Assembly: GCF_003335505.1 (NCBI RefSeq)
Contig: NZ_QPEX01000030.1
Coordinates: forward strand, 248,001 to 312,000
DNA length: 64,000 nt
Direction: 5' to 3'
Origin: Bremerella cremea
Lineage (GTDB): Bacteria > Planctomycetota > Planctomycetia > Pirellulales > Pirellulaceae
The number at the start of each line of letters is the position of its first letter. Position 1 is the first letter of the stretch. The notes beneath the pieces were generated by a model, which had not been told where the DNA came from, ran no database searches, and worked only from the letters and a program-made list of their open reading frames with translations. The position numbers and the translations under genes are program-made. Of the stretch, positions 16,543 through 25,852 are shown piece by piece.

Positions 16543-18240
16543 CTACTCTAGAGGTATCTCAAGAGAGGCCTTCTGAATGGTGGAATCTCCGATCTCAGAA
16601 GACTTTTCACGAGTCGTCCTCAGTTCGTAGACCAATGTATAGGGAAGATCAAGCAACTCGGTGCAAGTTGTTCCGGGAGGTGATTGAGGAATGATGCGGT
16701 CGCGAGAAAACGTGGGCATGTCTCCGAAAGCATGTTTCGAGGCCAAGCGTTTCGACAATACCAACAAGACCGACTTGCCTTGCGTCCCTTCTTCACCCAG
16801 GCGAATGATTTTCGTCATCGTTTCGGCTTCGACGGCCTGACCTTTATTTGTTCGCGCATCATTCGGATCGGCTTTGTCTTTCGCGAAAGCAGGGAAGTAC
16901 CTGGGAGTCATCTGGAAGATCTCTTTCCCTGGAGAGGCCTTAAAATAGAGCCCACCAATGTGCGAGACTTCCCAGTAATCCAACACAAGATCGTACTGGC
17001 GGTCTTGTGTATTGTCGTCGATGGCATGCTGAACTTCGTCAAGCTGGGCGAGGGCGAGTGACTGCTCTGCTTTTAGTTGATAGCGGCTGATTACTGCCGG
17101 TGCCTGATAAAAAATATTGATCAGAATGGTAACGACAATGGCGGACGTAATCACGCGGTTGGAAGAGTTCTCGCGGATCGCCCATAGAATTGCCAAGGCG
17201 ATCATGGAGATCCACCCGAACCAATACCACCCTAAGAGAAACCCACTACTGCAGATCATTCCCCAGCAAGCAAGGAAGGTCGCCAACAGAATTGCAAAAA
17301 CTCTTGGGCTTTTAATCAAAAGAGCGAGCCCCAGCACGCACATGGCAAGTGGGCAAAGTCCCCACTGTAAAAGCCCGCCCGCGAAGATGCCGTCCCATCC
17401 CCATAGCTGATTGCTGAGCGACATCTTAGCGATTTCCCATTTCCACGCGTTGGTTCTTGGTAGCTCCGTTAGGTGGAATAGAAACTGACTAGGATTGAGA
17501 ATTGCGTTTGGCGAGCAAATGACAAGACCGCATGCCATGAGCCCGATTGCAAACAGCATTTTCTTAAGAACAACCGATTTCGAGTGCTCTTCCCAGATCT
17601 TGGGCATGGCAAAAACAATGAGGAAAGCAAACATCGCACTAGGTAGGTTGGTCGCTTTCAAAGAGATGGCGCCACCAATCAACAGCCAAGCGAGCGATTC
17701 GGCAACGATCGGTTTGACCCGCCAAGGGAGGCGTTCGTTATGAGATACAACATAGAGCAGCAATACGCCAAATACCGCGAAAGCAAGGGCAAAGCTTTCG
17801 GGACCAGTCACCTTGCCGAACCACCAGGCCGCTGGCATCGAAAGCCATAAGGCCATCAAGAGGTATCCAAGATAGCGTTGAGCCATGTTGCCAACGACGG
17901 CAATCGCAAGAGAAATGCCGATGAATGCCGCGCATGCCAGTACACGCATGGCCCAGATTCCGTAGACACCAAAATGCTCGATTAGATTGATGTAGACGGT
18001 CCAGTAAGAAGCACCATAGCCAGCCCTATTGTAACGAAATAAGAAATCCCAGGCATGCAGCGAAGGCGGATTGTCTTTCATCGCATCGCCCCAGATGAAA
18101 AACGCGATTTCATCCGCAGCAAACGCAGGCAAAAAGAAAATGTGAATCAAGAGGGCGACGACGCACCCGAGCAGTATCAGACCTGGTATGTGTCCCCAGT
18201 TGCTTTGTAGCCAGGTAGGAAAATGAAGTTTCGGATTCAC
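16543..18240 (-). CDS. Second membrane glycosyltransferase-like protein (GT-C type)
   Basis: This 565-residue polytopic protein has a first loop with FAADEIAFFIWGDAMKDNPPSLHAWDF, in which the DE pair again fits a GT-C catalytic site, and ten or more hydrophobic segments up to about residue 400. A soluble C-terminal region of about 160 residues follows, with LDYWEVSHIGGLYF. It shares architecture, but little direct sequence, with the gene that follows it. It starts with GTG overlapping the upstream stop by 4 bp (GTGA), which shows coupling to the tandem GT4 gene. The two membrane transferases may add different sugars to one lipid-linked glycan. Confidence 0.75.
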   Translation of the reverse strand: MNPKLHFPTWLQSNWGHIPGLILLGCVVALLIHIFFLPAFAADEIAFFIWGDAMKDNPPSLHAWDFLFRYNRAGYGASYWTVYINLIEHFGVYGIWAMRVLACAAFIGISLAIAVVGNMAQRYLGYLLMALWLSMPAAWWFGKVTGPESFALAFAVFGVLLLYVVSHNERLPWRVKPIVAESLAWLLIGGAISLKATNLPSAMFAFLIVFAMPKIWEEHSKSVVLKKMLFAIGLMACGLVICSPNAILNPSQFLFHLTELPRTNAWKWEIAKMSLSNQLWGWDGIFAGGLLQWGLCPLAMCVLGLALLIKSPRVFAILLATFLACWGMICSSGFLLGWYWFGWISMIALAILWAIRENSSNRVITSAIVVTILINIFYQAPAVISRYQLKAEQSLALAQLDEVQHAIDDNTQDRQYDLVLDYWEVSHIGGLYFKASPGKEIFQMTPRYFPAFAKDKADPNDARTNKGQAVEAETMTKIIRLGEEGTQGKSVLLVLSKRLASKHAFGDMPTFSRDRIIPQSPPGTTCTELLDLPYTLVYELRTTREKSSEIGDSTIQKASLEIPLE

Positions 18241-20801
18241 GCGGATATCTTTCGCTTAGTGAGTTTGCCGGAAGACTGGCACATCGTTAATTGGTTAACT
18301 TGCGATACGTTGGCTGCTAGGGCCTCCGTTCGAAGATCAGCCCAGGATTGAGCTAGATTCTCTGGCAAGACGCTGGGAGTACTGGCGACGAATTCAGTAA
18401 TTCGATCGAGCCAAGGTTGGTCGTCTTGCTGCCGTCTGACGATGGTTTGGGATAGGGTAAAGCTGAACTGAGGAATAACCTGTGCTCGGCTATGGTGAGT
18501 TTGCACATAGTGCCGGGCGTTCGTTCTGATTTGTTGGGCACGCTCAGGATGGTTGTAAAGATCGATTAGCAAATTGCGCAGATCATCGACCTCGTGATGA
18601 GGCGTTCTCACCGTCAAGCTGACTCCCTCAGGCAACTCATTCGTTGACGAGAGGCAGCATGCCCCTTGCCCCAGGGCCAAAAGCAGTTCTGGTGATATTT
18701 CGTTGCGGATTGGATATTGCAGCTGAACACAGACGTCGGCAGCGACAGCGTAACGGCTCAAGACCTCCGCAGAAGTCGTTTCCAAGCAATGAACTTTTGA
18801 CGTTAATTGAAGCTCCGCCAGCTGCGCGGCCAGTTCGTGTTCGAGCTTGGCGGAGTCTGCCCCGCACAAGATAACCAGGCATTCTTTGCGAAGGTTGCTC
18901 GGAAGTTGGTGTACCGCTTGTAATAGCGATTCAATGCGGCTGGTTTCTCTTTGCACGCCCAACGCAGCAATGACAAACGCATTTTCTGGAATACTAAGCT
19001 GTTGACGTTGTTCCGCCGGAGATAAAGGAGGGCTCGTCGGATCGTGGAGCCGTGGGAAATAGCTGACCGGGATATCGGCTTGCGACTTCACACGCTGCCA
19101 AGCCCAGCGAGAATGAACAATCACCGAGTCAGACATTTCAAATAGAGGTTGATTCAGTGGAACCGCATGCTGGATAAACTCGAGCGAAGTGTTACCAGAG
19201 GCTAACAGTTCCGCTAAATCACGGTTCCCCGTGTGAGCTAGAGTTTCTTCAAGAGAAATCGGCCAGTACCCACGCTCGATCGCGGAGCAAAACAGGCCAC
19301 CAAGAAAGAAATCGTGCAAGACGATCACCCCTCGATGTCGGTGGAGAAGGGGGAGCATGTAGTCGTGGTAGGCATGGTTGCCGAGGTGGTAGACAAACAA
19401 ATCGAATGGAGCCGCCGCATGACGCGAACTGAGTTCCGCATCGGTTATGACGACAAAGTCATCGGCGATGTATGGAGCGACCTGAGGAGCCGCCGCGTCG
19501 ACAACTAGTTCGATATCGAATTGCGTTTTCAGTTCATTGATAAGCTCAAGCGAGTATTGAGCAATTTCCGTGGGGACTGGTGGTAAAGGTGAGACCCAGG
19601 CAATTCGAGGACGAAACGATGTCGGACAGCGTTGAGGCGTTTGGGCTTCCCATACTTGGGCAGCACGCTCGCCGGTGTTTTGCCAGCTAAACTGACGAGC
19701 GAATTCTAGACGCTCTTCTTGAAATTGAGTGCGTGGAACAGATAACGCCTGTTGAAGGGCCGCAGCCAATTCGCTTGGTGACTCGGGATCGGCCATGAAA
19801 GATATACGGCCGCCGTATTCAGGGAGGGAAGAGGTATTCGAGCAGACGACCGGAGCACCACTTTGCAGGGCCTCTAGCACTGGCAATCCCAGTCCTTCGT
19901 ACAGCGAAGGAAAGAAAAACAGGCGACAACTTTGGTAAAGGGCTTGCAGATCTTCCTTGCTCACCCAGCCGGTTAGTTGCACCGTCTCGGTCTGGCCTTG
20001 TTGGGCGATGAAGTCGGAGTATTGTTTTTCGTTGTTGCCATGAAAAGCGCACGTGATCACTAGGTTGTGCCGTTGTTGCAGCTCTTCTGGTAGCAACCCG
20101 TGGGCTGTGATTGCTCCAGGCATATTCTTACGGAAATCGCAGCCACCGACGTACAGGATGAAATCGTCGGGAAGGCCCAAACGCTGCAAGGTTGCTCGCG
20201 TTTTTTCGGCTGAAGCCGTGGGAGTAAAGTCATCGCTGATGGCTCCCCGAATGTTGATTACTTGGGGAGGCTTTTCGACTTCCAAGGCCAGGAAGTCGTT
20301 GCGTGTTGATTCCGAAATCGCAAGCAAGGTATCCATCTGACAAAGCTGGCGAAAGCGGTGCGTGTACTGCTCGGCATCGTGAGGGCAGCGGAGATACTCT
20401 TCGCTAAATAGAAGCGGAATCAAGTCATATAGAATCGCGGAGGTGCGAGGTGGACGAATGGTTGTGAAGCTGGGGACAACTGCTTCGTGTTCAAAAATAC
20501 TGCAGCAAAGATAGACATCAGCTTGTTGGCTGCAGATCCAATCGGCATAGTAAGCTTCATTCAATTCGCGGTTGGCAATAAGTTTCGGCCCGCCTGCCAA
20601 AGGAGGCGTAAATGCCCGAATCGGAAACTTCGCGCGAACCTCCGAAGCGATAGGTTCCAGAGAGGTATTCTCGATGATTTCAATCTTCCAGTCGGGACGC
20701 ACCGAGTGAATGCCATTGATCAACGCACTGGAATACCGACCGACGCCACGGTTTCGCGAGTTGGAAGTCTGCAGGGCTTGGGCGTCTATGAGCAAAAGCA
20801 A
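18237..20801 (-). CDS. Tandem GT4 glycosyltransferase with two GT-B modules
   Basis: The protein has two complete-looking GT-B transferases in series. Module 1 (about residues 1-410) has RGVGRYSSALI, LYDLIPLLF, ISESTRNDF, YVGGCDFRKN and FFFPSLYEGLGLPVLEAL, which carries the Ex7E donor motif. Module 2 (about 415-800) starts RIAWVSPLPPVPTEIAQYS and has HDFFLGG, VIVHSRWA and VCVQLQYPIRNEISPELLLALGQG; its donor region is less canonical. A polymerase-like or two-step transfer of sugars is likely. TTG 20801 is chosen as start because AAAAGGG lies eight bases upstream, and it gives about 854 residues; the ATG at 20861 lies within the preceding methyltransferase gene. Confidence 0.85.
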   Translation of the reverse strand: MLLLIDAQALQTSNSRNRGVGRYSSALINGIHSVRPDWKIEIIENTSLEPIASEVRAKFPIRAFTPPLAGGPKLIANRELNEAYYADWICSQQADVYLCCSIFEHEAVVPSFTTIRPPRTSAILYDLIPLLFSEEYLRCPHDAEQYTHRFRQLCQMDTLLAISESTRNDFLALEVEKPPQVINIRGAISDDFTPTASAEKTRATLQRLGLPDDFILYVGGCDFRKNMPGAITAHGLLPEELQQRHNLVITCAFHGNNEKQYSDFIAQQGQTETVQLTGWVSKEDLQALYQSCRLFFFPSLYEGLGLPVLEALQSGAPVVCSNTSSLPEYGGRISFMADPESPSELAAALQQALSVPRTQFQEERLEFARQFSWQNTGERAAQVWEAQTPQRCPTSFRPRIAWVSPLPPVPTEIAQYSLELINELKTQFDIELVVDAAAPQVAPYIADDFVVITDAELSSRHAAAPFDLFVYHLGNHAYHDYMLPLLHRHRGVIVLHDFFLGGLFCSAIERGYWPISLEETLAHTGNRDLAELLASGNTSLEFIQHAVPLNQPLFEMSDSVIVHSRWAWQRVKSQADIPVSYFPRLHDPTSPPLSPAEQRQQLSIPENAFVIAALGVQRETSRIESLLQAVHQLPSNLRKECLVILCGADSAKLEHELAAQLAELQLTSKVHCLETTSAEVLSRYAVAADVCVQLQYPIRNEISPELLLALGQGACCLSSTNELPEGVSLTVRTPHHEVDDLRNLLIDLYNHPERAQQIRTNARHYVQTHHSRAQVIPQFSFTLSQTIVRRQQDDQPWLDRITEFVASTPSVLPENLAQSWADLRTEALAANVSQVNQLTMCQSSGKLTKRKISA

Positions 20802-20805
20802 TGTC

Positions 20806-21873
20806 TTAGCCCTTTTGCATTGCAAGGAGAACCAGCGTGCTAACGTGTTGTGGGGAGACATTTTGACGAGCCGCCTCCTCGTCGGAAGTCACCTTCCAGA
20901 ATTTTCCTTCCAAAAGGGCATAGCTCGATTCTTTCACATCGAAAGGAAGCGTCATTTGTTGCAAGACGCTGGAATTCAGTGCCAAGCCGGTCGCTTCGTT
21001 GGCGGTTGTGTAAGGCGCCGCCAGAAGGAACTTGCCTCCGTGTTTCAGCACCCGTAACGCTTCTGCCGCGATTTGTGCGGCCTCCTCGTGTTTGTGATTC
21101 TCGCTTGACTGGTCTCGGGAAAGCGACGCAAGAGAGACTACAACATCAAAGCTTTCTGCGGCTACGGGCAGATTGTGACCGTTGGCATGGATCACTACCA
21201 AATTGGGATGTTGAAGAGAGACTCGTTGGCGGTCAGCTCCTACAACATCAAATCCAAGACTTGCCAACTCGATCGCGATCTTGCTCTGGGCGCAATCAAG
21301 CACCAGAACACGAGCCGGAGGTGCAGGAAGTCGCGTGTGGACGAAGAGGGATTCAATCGCGTGATCGGAGAGGTCGTGTTGATCGAAAACTGGTGATCGA
21401 GTGGTGATTGAATCGCGATATTCCAGGCGATCGCTGGCCAACATCGAGCAGTAATTCACCTCCAAATCATGAATTTTCTGCTCGTACGAGCGGAGTATGT
21501 TGCGGAATTCTTCCAAAGGGTCAGGCTGCTGTTCGGCAGGGCAGGGCTCGGAATGACCTGGTTGCAAGACTGAAATACTTCTCAGACGCTTTAGAAGCCG
21601 ACGAAAGGGCCGCTGTAGTTCACGTAGTACCTTTTTGGCAATAGAACGGCGTTTGGGCTCTTCGATGGAGAGGGGATCTAGCTGAACGGGGGGAGAACTC
21701 TCTGCACAAGGCTCTTCGAGAAGTAACGCTTCCTTGCGATAAGGGAGGTCTGCTAGCTCGGCCTTGATATCTGGGCGAACGAATCTCTGGGCATCCCTCC
21801 CTTGCTGAATGGCTTCCGCAAGCAAAGCCGCACGTTCCGGCGGCAATCCAGATTCGGAATGTTGGAAGATCAT
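20806..21873 (-). CDS. Class I SAM-dependent methyltransferase, first gene of the glycan locus
   Basis: The C-terminal half (from about residue 185) is a Rossmann methyltransferase: VLVLDCAQSKIAIELASLGFDVVGAD is a motif I with the usual glycine changed, then HANGHNLPVAAESFDVVVSLASLS and EALRVLKHGGKFLLAAPY. This last part has the strand-4 and motif III form of methyltransferase family 11. The first 130 residues are charged, with a basic cluster at about 75-100, and no known domain. Methylation of a terminal sugar of the glycan is a reasonable role. As the most upstream gene of the minus-strand cluster, it should follow the main promoter in 21874-22311. Confidence 0.75.
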   Translation of the reverse strand: MIFQHSESGLPPERAALLAEAIQQGRDAQRFVRPDIKAELADLPYRKEALLLEEPCAESSPPVQLDPLSIEEPKRRSIAKKVLRELQRPFRRLLKRLRSISVLQPGHSEPCPAEQQPDPLEEFRNILRSYEQKIHDLEVNYCSMLASDRLEYRDSITTRSPVFDQHDLSDHAIESLFVHTRLPAPPARVLVLDCAQSKIAIELASLGFDVVGADRQRVSLQHPNLVVIHANGHNLPVAAESFDVVVSLASLSRDQSSENHKHEEAAQIAAEALRVLKHGGKFLLAAPYTTANEATGLALNSSVLQQMTLPFDVKESSYALLEGKFWKVTSDEEAARQNVSPQHVSTLVLLAMQKG

Positions 21874-22311
21874 TGGTCTGGCTTTTTAGAGGCACCCGCG
21901 AGTAACCCCCACCTTAGACAATTATCGGATAAGTCTGCCTGCCCCGTCGGCAAATGAACAAGCTTCATGACAGAGCCTAGGCAAACGCCCAGCGGGTACC
22001 GAGCTTGTGGTTGCCGTTCCGCGTTGATTTCTGGCCTGGACGCCAATCGACATTCAAGCGAGTGATTATCGGCTAGGCCAGTGCGCGTACAGCGATTCGT
22101 TCAGCGAATGCTGCCTAGGTGAGCCGATACCCCACTTAAACTTTAGCGAGATTCTAAAGATAGGAGACTTTGGGGGTCAAGATTGGTTTTCCTAATCGCC
22201 TCAGGGCAATTAAGGGAGCGGCTGGGCCAAACATCGCGAATCATGCATTGGCCAATGCTAGTTCGACTGTCAAATCAGCCTGACGCAGGCGAGTAGGCAC
22301 CTTGCGAGCGT
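21874..22311. other. Intergenic region upstream of the glycan locus
   Basis: These 438 bases separate the start of the methyltransferase gene from the end of a hybrid kinase gene; both are on the minus strand. No coding frame, tRNA or clear repeat is visible. The promoter for the 16-kb glycan locus should lie here, but I could not identify a convincing -35/-10 or -24/-12 pair. Confidence 0.5.
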
Positions 22312-24120
22312 CTACTCGTTTTCCGGCAGGCATTGCCGGATCGTTTCCCGGAGGCGTGAGACCTCTAAGGGAACGGTCAGAAACGCGTCAATGTTCTCGA
22401 CTTGGTCTTTGTCCATGTTATCGATCATTAAGCGATCTGAAATTGCAATAATCTTGGGAGGCTTGGGTTGATGATCGCCGTTTGGGATGAGCCCTTCGAT
22501 TCCGTCGGCGATCACAAATGCGTCGTGGATCGGCAAATGACAGTCGAGCATCAAGAGATCAAAGTCTTTTCTGTTCAGAAGGTACATCACATCGTTACCA
22601 TCTTTGGCGGTCTCGGCAGAGTGCCCCAATTGGCGAAGTTGTTCCACAATGTAAAGCTGCAGCGCGCGGTTTTCATGAGCGACTAGGATATGGTGGCCGG
22701 AGGCTTTGGGGGTACTTTGTTTCTCGTTGTTGCTTGTTCGTTTGAGGAAATTGGGCCCTTTCAAACGAGGGACGTTGCCGGAATCGATGCGGCCATTGAT
22801 TTCTCCATCAGGATAACGGACAGGAATATCTACCCAGAATGTCGTACCTTGCCAACGCTCGCTTTCAACACCCATTTCGCCTCCCAGTTGCCGAGTCATC
22901 TGTAATGCCAGTGATAGACCCAGGGTTGGACCGAGTAATGGCGGCATCGAGTGGAGACTTCCTTGGGAAAACGCCGCTTTTAATTCGTCGAGCGTTTGTG
23001 GGGGAATACCAACGCCAGTGTCCGTGACTGAAATGCGAATGTGGCTTCCATCCTGGTTCTGCGAAAGGGTCGTCCCCTGCAGATCAATCCGTCCTTGAGA
23101 GGTGAACTTGATGGCGTTTGAAAGTAAGAGGATCAGTATTTGACGGATGACTTTTCCATCGCAGACGACAGACTCCGAGAATTGCTTGTCGAAGCTCCAT
23201 TTCAAACTAATCTGTTTAGAGTTCAGCAAAGGAAACGCGGTCGAGCCAACCTCTTGAATCACTGCCGAAAGGTCGCAGAGGAACGGCTGTAGTTCTGCCC
23301 GCCCAGATTCGATCCGAGCAATATCAGACAATTCACCAAGCATCTGATAAAGAACGGTGCTGTTGGCTAGACTGGCATCGATAAACGCTTTTTGTTGATG
23401 ATTAAGAGGGGTCTGGATTAAGTGATCATGAATCGATAACACACCTTCCATGGTGGTGCGAAGTTCATGACACACGGTAGAGAGGAATTCGCTCTTTGCT
23501 CGGCTGGCTTGTTCCGCTTCAACGGCCAGTATGGCAATCGCATCTTTGGTGAGGTGATTGGAAAGATGGTTGTAATCGGTGGCTTTCGCTTGAAAACGAA
23601 GTTGATAGGCATGTTTTAGAAGTTTGTTTTCTTCTTTTAACTGCTGAGAAAACGATTCTAAGTTCTTCTGCTGGAGGCGCAGGTGATCGACGAGTGTCCT
23701 GTGTTGTCGAACATACCTTTCGCGCCGTAAGGAATGTTGAATCGCGCGAAGGATAACTTTGCCTTGGATTTCATTTTTTACAAAATACCCATGCGCACCA
23801 CGATTAAGAGCCTCATGTGCCACGTCTTCGTCATCAAGACTAGTCATGACTAACAATACCGTTTGTGGGCATTGCTCTGCCAGGCAGGCAATCGTTTCTG
23901 CGCCGGTGCTATCGGGTAAATGAAGGTCGGCAATGATGACGTCATATCGTTGCTCTTTGAGATGAGCGCACGCATGTTCGAGTGTGCGAGCATGGAATAT
24001 CTCGAACTTGGTTGGGCCGTTATTCAGTTGCCGAGTAACCGTTTGATAGTCGACATCATCGTCCTCAAGGAGCAAGAGATTGATAACCTGTTGATCGGTA
24101 ACAAGCACTTCATGATTCAT
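22312..24120 (-). CDS. Hybrid sensor kinase: REC - coiled coil - HisKA/HATPase - REC
   Basis: The receiver at residues 13-130 has acidic pocket EDDD and phosphoacceptor Asp65 (ADLHLPDS). A long helix follows (about 135-205). The kinase core has phospho-site His218 in VCHELRTT, an N-box (LLSNAIKF) and G-box DTGVGIPP. A second receiver at the C-terminus has LDCHLPIHD, but lacks a clear acidic pair at its start (VAHENR), so it may be poorly phosphorylated. No membrane segment, hence a soluble relay protein that probably takes phosphate from, or gives it to, other members of this island. Its first receiver and coiled coil are closely similar to those of the kinase at 31600-33204, which suggests duplication. 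Confidence 0.9.
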   Translation of the reverse strand: MNHEVLVTDQQVINLLLLEDDDVDYQTVTRQLNNGPTKFEIFHARTLEHACAHLKEQRYDVIIADLHLPDSTGAETIACLAEQCPQTVLLVMTSLDDEDVAHEALNRGAHGYFVKNEIQGKVILRAIQHSLRRERYVRQHRTLVDHLRLQQKNLESFSQQLKEENKLLKHAYQLRFQAKATDYNHLSNHLTKDAIAILAVEAEQASRAKSEFLSTVCHELRTTMEGVLSIHDHLIQTPLNHQQKAFIDASLANSTVLYQMLGELSDIARIESGRAELQPFLCDLSAVIQEVGSTAFPLLNSKQISLKWSFDKQFSESVVCDGKVIRQILILLLSNAIKFTSQGRIDLQGTTLSQNQDGSHIRISVTDTGVGIPPQTLDELKAAFSQGSLHSMPPLLGPTLGLSLALQMTRQLGGEMGVESERWQGTTFWVDIPVRYPDGEINGRIDSGNVPRLKGPNFLKRTSNNEKQSTPKASGHHILVAHENRALQLYIVEQLRQLGHSAETAKDGNDVMYLLNRKDFDLLMLDCHLPIHDAFVIADGIEGLIPNGDHQPKPPKIIAISDRLMIDNMDKDQVENIDAFLTVPLEVSRLRETIRQCLPENE

Positions 24121-24767
24121 GGCCGTCTCCTAGAATGGTGCTTACCAAGTTAAAAGCATGAGCAAAGCACCTCTCAGCTTGTGCCAACCTGTGAGAGTGA
24201 GAATTGGCAATTTCAATAACAACATTGAGCAATTCGTAGTCGTAACGAGTTGGTGAAGTGCCTAGAGGGCCGACAGACAGAAGAGAGTCGAACAAGGGTG
24301 TGCGACATCGCAAAACGCCAACGTTCATTGGAAGGAAAAAATCCACCAATGAGCGAAGGATCAACGTCTCTTGTATAAGTCGAATTGTTGGCACGACGGA
24401 GGATCTCGTTAAAAGCACGAATGCCTTGCTTCCGCGCGTAGTCTGGGCGCAAAATTCCCAAAGGGAACTTGAAGCGTCAGTAACTTCGAGTTCAGGAGGA
24501 ACAACGCCCTCCGGACGCGCAATCCATTACGGTTGCGAGCACATCGGCTGCTCGCATGCCTGGTTGTGTTATTGAAGATGTCTCATCTGCGGCTAAATGG
24601 ATCTGCCCGTTTATGTAATCAACACCGTAAAAATGGCATATCTGAGTTATGCACTACCGCGATACGGTGCTGGGCTATTGTCTTCGGAAGTTTGTCAATA
24701 GTTTCATGAAAAAATGTTCGGTCTTTGGATGATGATGCCATACTCTCATAAAATATGCTCAAAAAGC
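24121..24767. other. Intergenic region with a doubtful 102-residue frame
   Basis: This region precedes the kinase at 22312-24120. A minus-strand frame at 24110-24418 (GTG start, 102 residues, with RLAQAERCFAHAF near its end) overlaps the kinase start by 11 bp, as a coupled gene would. It has no recognisable domain and no clear ribosome site. I see no other supported feature. The kinase promoter is presumably here. Confidence 0.35.
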
Positions 24768-24802
24768 GCGGTAAGGTCGAAGCAACGCTTCGAACTTACC
24801 GC
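24768..24802 (-). terminator. Rho-independent terminator after the CsrA-REC gene
   Basis: GCGGTAAGGTCGAAGC (24768-24783) and GCTTCGAACTTACCGC (24787-24802) form a 16-bp stem with one mismatch and a three-base loop. Read on the minus strand, the hairpin is followed by GC and five T (the A-run at 24761-24765 on the plus strand). It lies about 90 bases beyond the stop codon of the minus-strand CsrA-REC gene and should end its transcript. Confidence 0.85.
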
Positions 24803-24889
24803 AATAGGTAGCCGAAGAAGCCATTGAATCCATACTCCCTGGGACATCTTTCCGCTCTCCTTGCGGTGTACTTCTTGGCCTAAAAAACA

Positions 24890-25657
24890 CTAATTCTTGA
24901 TAGAGGAGGAAAACGGCTGAGGTTTAATTGCCTCAATCGCATGTATGAGTCCTCGTCCGCTCAATGGTTTGGCGAACCAACGATCGATGCCTTGGAAACC
25001 AATTTCCAAGTTATTTGGCGATGTTCCACGTAGTGCAAAAATCGGAGTCGAGCCAATGCAAGAGTCAGAACGGATTTGGCGCACGGTGGGCAGGCCATCA
25101 CACTCGGACAATTCCATGTCGAACCGAGTTACCTTAGGTGGCCTATTTACTTTCAGGTAATTGAGAACTTCGTTGCCATTGGCGAATGTGTCGACGTTGT
25201 AGCCGCGTGCTCGAAGAAAATCAGCGAGTATGTCTCGTTTGTACAACGAGTCCTCAACTATGAAGACCTTGCTAGAGCCGGAGTTTGTGTTGGGTGTGCT
25301 CTGAAAAAACAGAATCTCGTCAGGCACATGCAAGCCGCTTGGCATAGCGGAAAACACGACTGCTTCTTCTACTTGGCCAGCTTGGATTAGCTCGCAGTAC
25401 AGAGGTAGATCATCGCTGATCTGGGGAAGTTCGTTGCGTACCCCGAAACGAATATCGCGTGGCAGGCGCAGAAACTGCCTGCGAACGAGCGATGCGGTAG
25501 TTTTCGGAGTATTGATTTCATCGCGAATAATTGCGATGCGGTGCGGAGCGTCGCTACCTATCTTCACATATCCGGACTGAACGCGGATAAAGTGAATGGT
25601 ATTTCTCGCATGCGGAAAAGATGGCCAATCTTTCGAATGGCGCGCAACGATTAACAT
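24890..25657 (-). CDS. CsrA domain fused to a response-regulator receiver (CsrA-REC), 255 aa
   Basis: Residues 1-50 match CsrA/RsmA along their whole length: MLIVAR (Arg6), a beta-strand pair, VKIGSDAP for the usual VRIGIDAP, then IRDEIN (Arg45), which corresponds to the essential RNA-binding Arg44. Free CsrA proteins are about 60-70 residues and bind GGA motifs in mRNA leaders. A linker of about 80 residues follows. A receiver domain spans about 130-245, with Glu135-Asp136, phosphoacceptor Asp180 and Lys230 (FAKP). The switch Ser/Thr region reads ALRGTS, so it is slightly diverged. ATG 25657 has a perfect AAGGAG six bases upstream; the frame extends 32 codons further but without a ribosome site. 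It would couple phosphorylation to mRNA binding. The gene is monocistronic and has its own terminator. Confidence 0.82.
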   Translation of the reverse strand: MLIVARHSKDWPSFPHARNTIHFIRVQSGYVKIGSDAPHRIAIIRDEINTPKTTASLVRRQFLRLPRDIRFGVRNELPQISDDLPLYCELIQAGQVEEAVVFSAMPSGLHVPDEILFFQSTPNTNSGSSKVFIVEDSLYKRDILADFLRARGYNVDTFANGNEVLNYLKVNRPPKVTRFDMELSECDGLPTVRQIRSDSCIGSTPIFALRGTSPNNLEIGFQGIDRWFAKPLSGRGLIHAIEAIKPQPFSSSIKN

Positions 25658-25852
25658 AACGGACTCCTTGCTGCAGTCATAATGGATTTGACTGCATCGA
25701 GAGGTAAGGACGTTAAGTTCTTCCAACGTAGAAGAAGCCTGCCCCACGTCCACATCTCACAACTGCAAGAAAATGTAAGAGTCGAATTACCTCCGAGTAG
25801 GCCGTTGGATGGTTACGCGGACTATCGGCAGCCCGCATTTCATTTCATTAAA

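Noticed and set aside
24110..24418. 102-residue minus-strand frame overlapping the start of a hybrid kinase
   Set aside because: It has an 11-bp coupled-looking overlap, but no domain, no clear ribosome site and competing frames of equal quality; left as a doubtful item in the intergenic entry.
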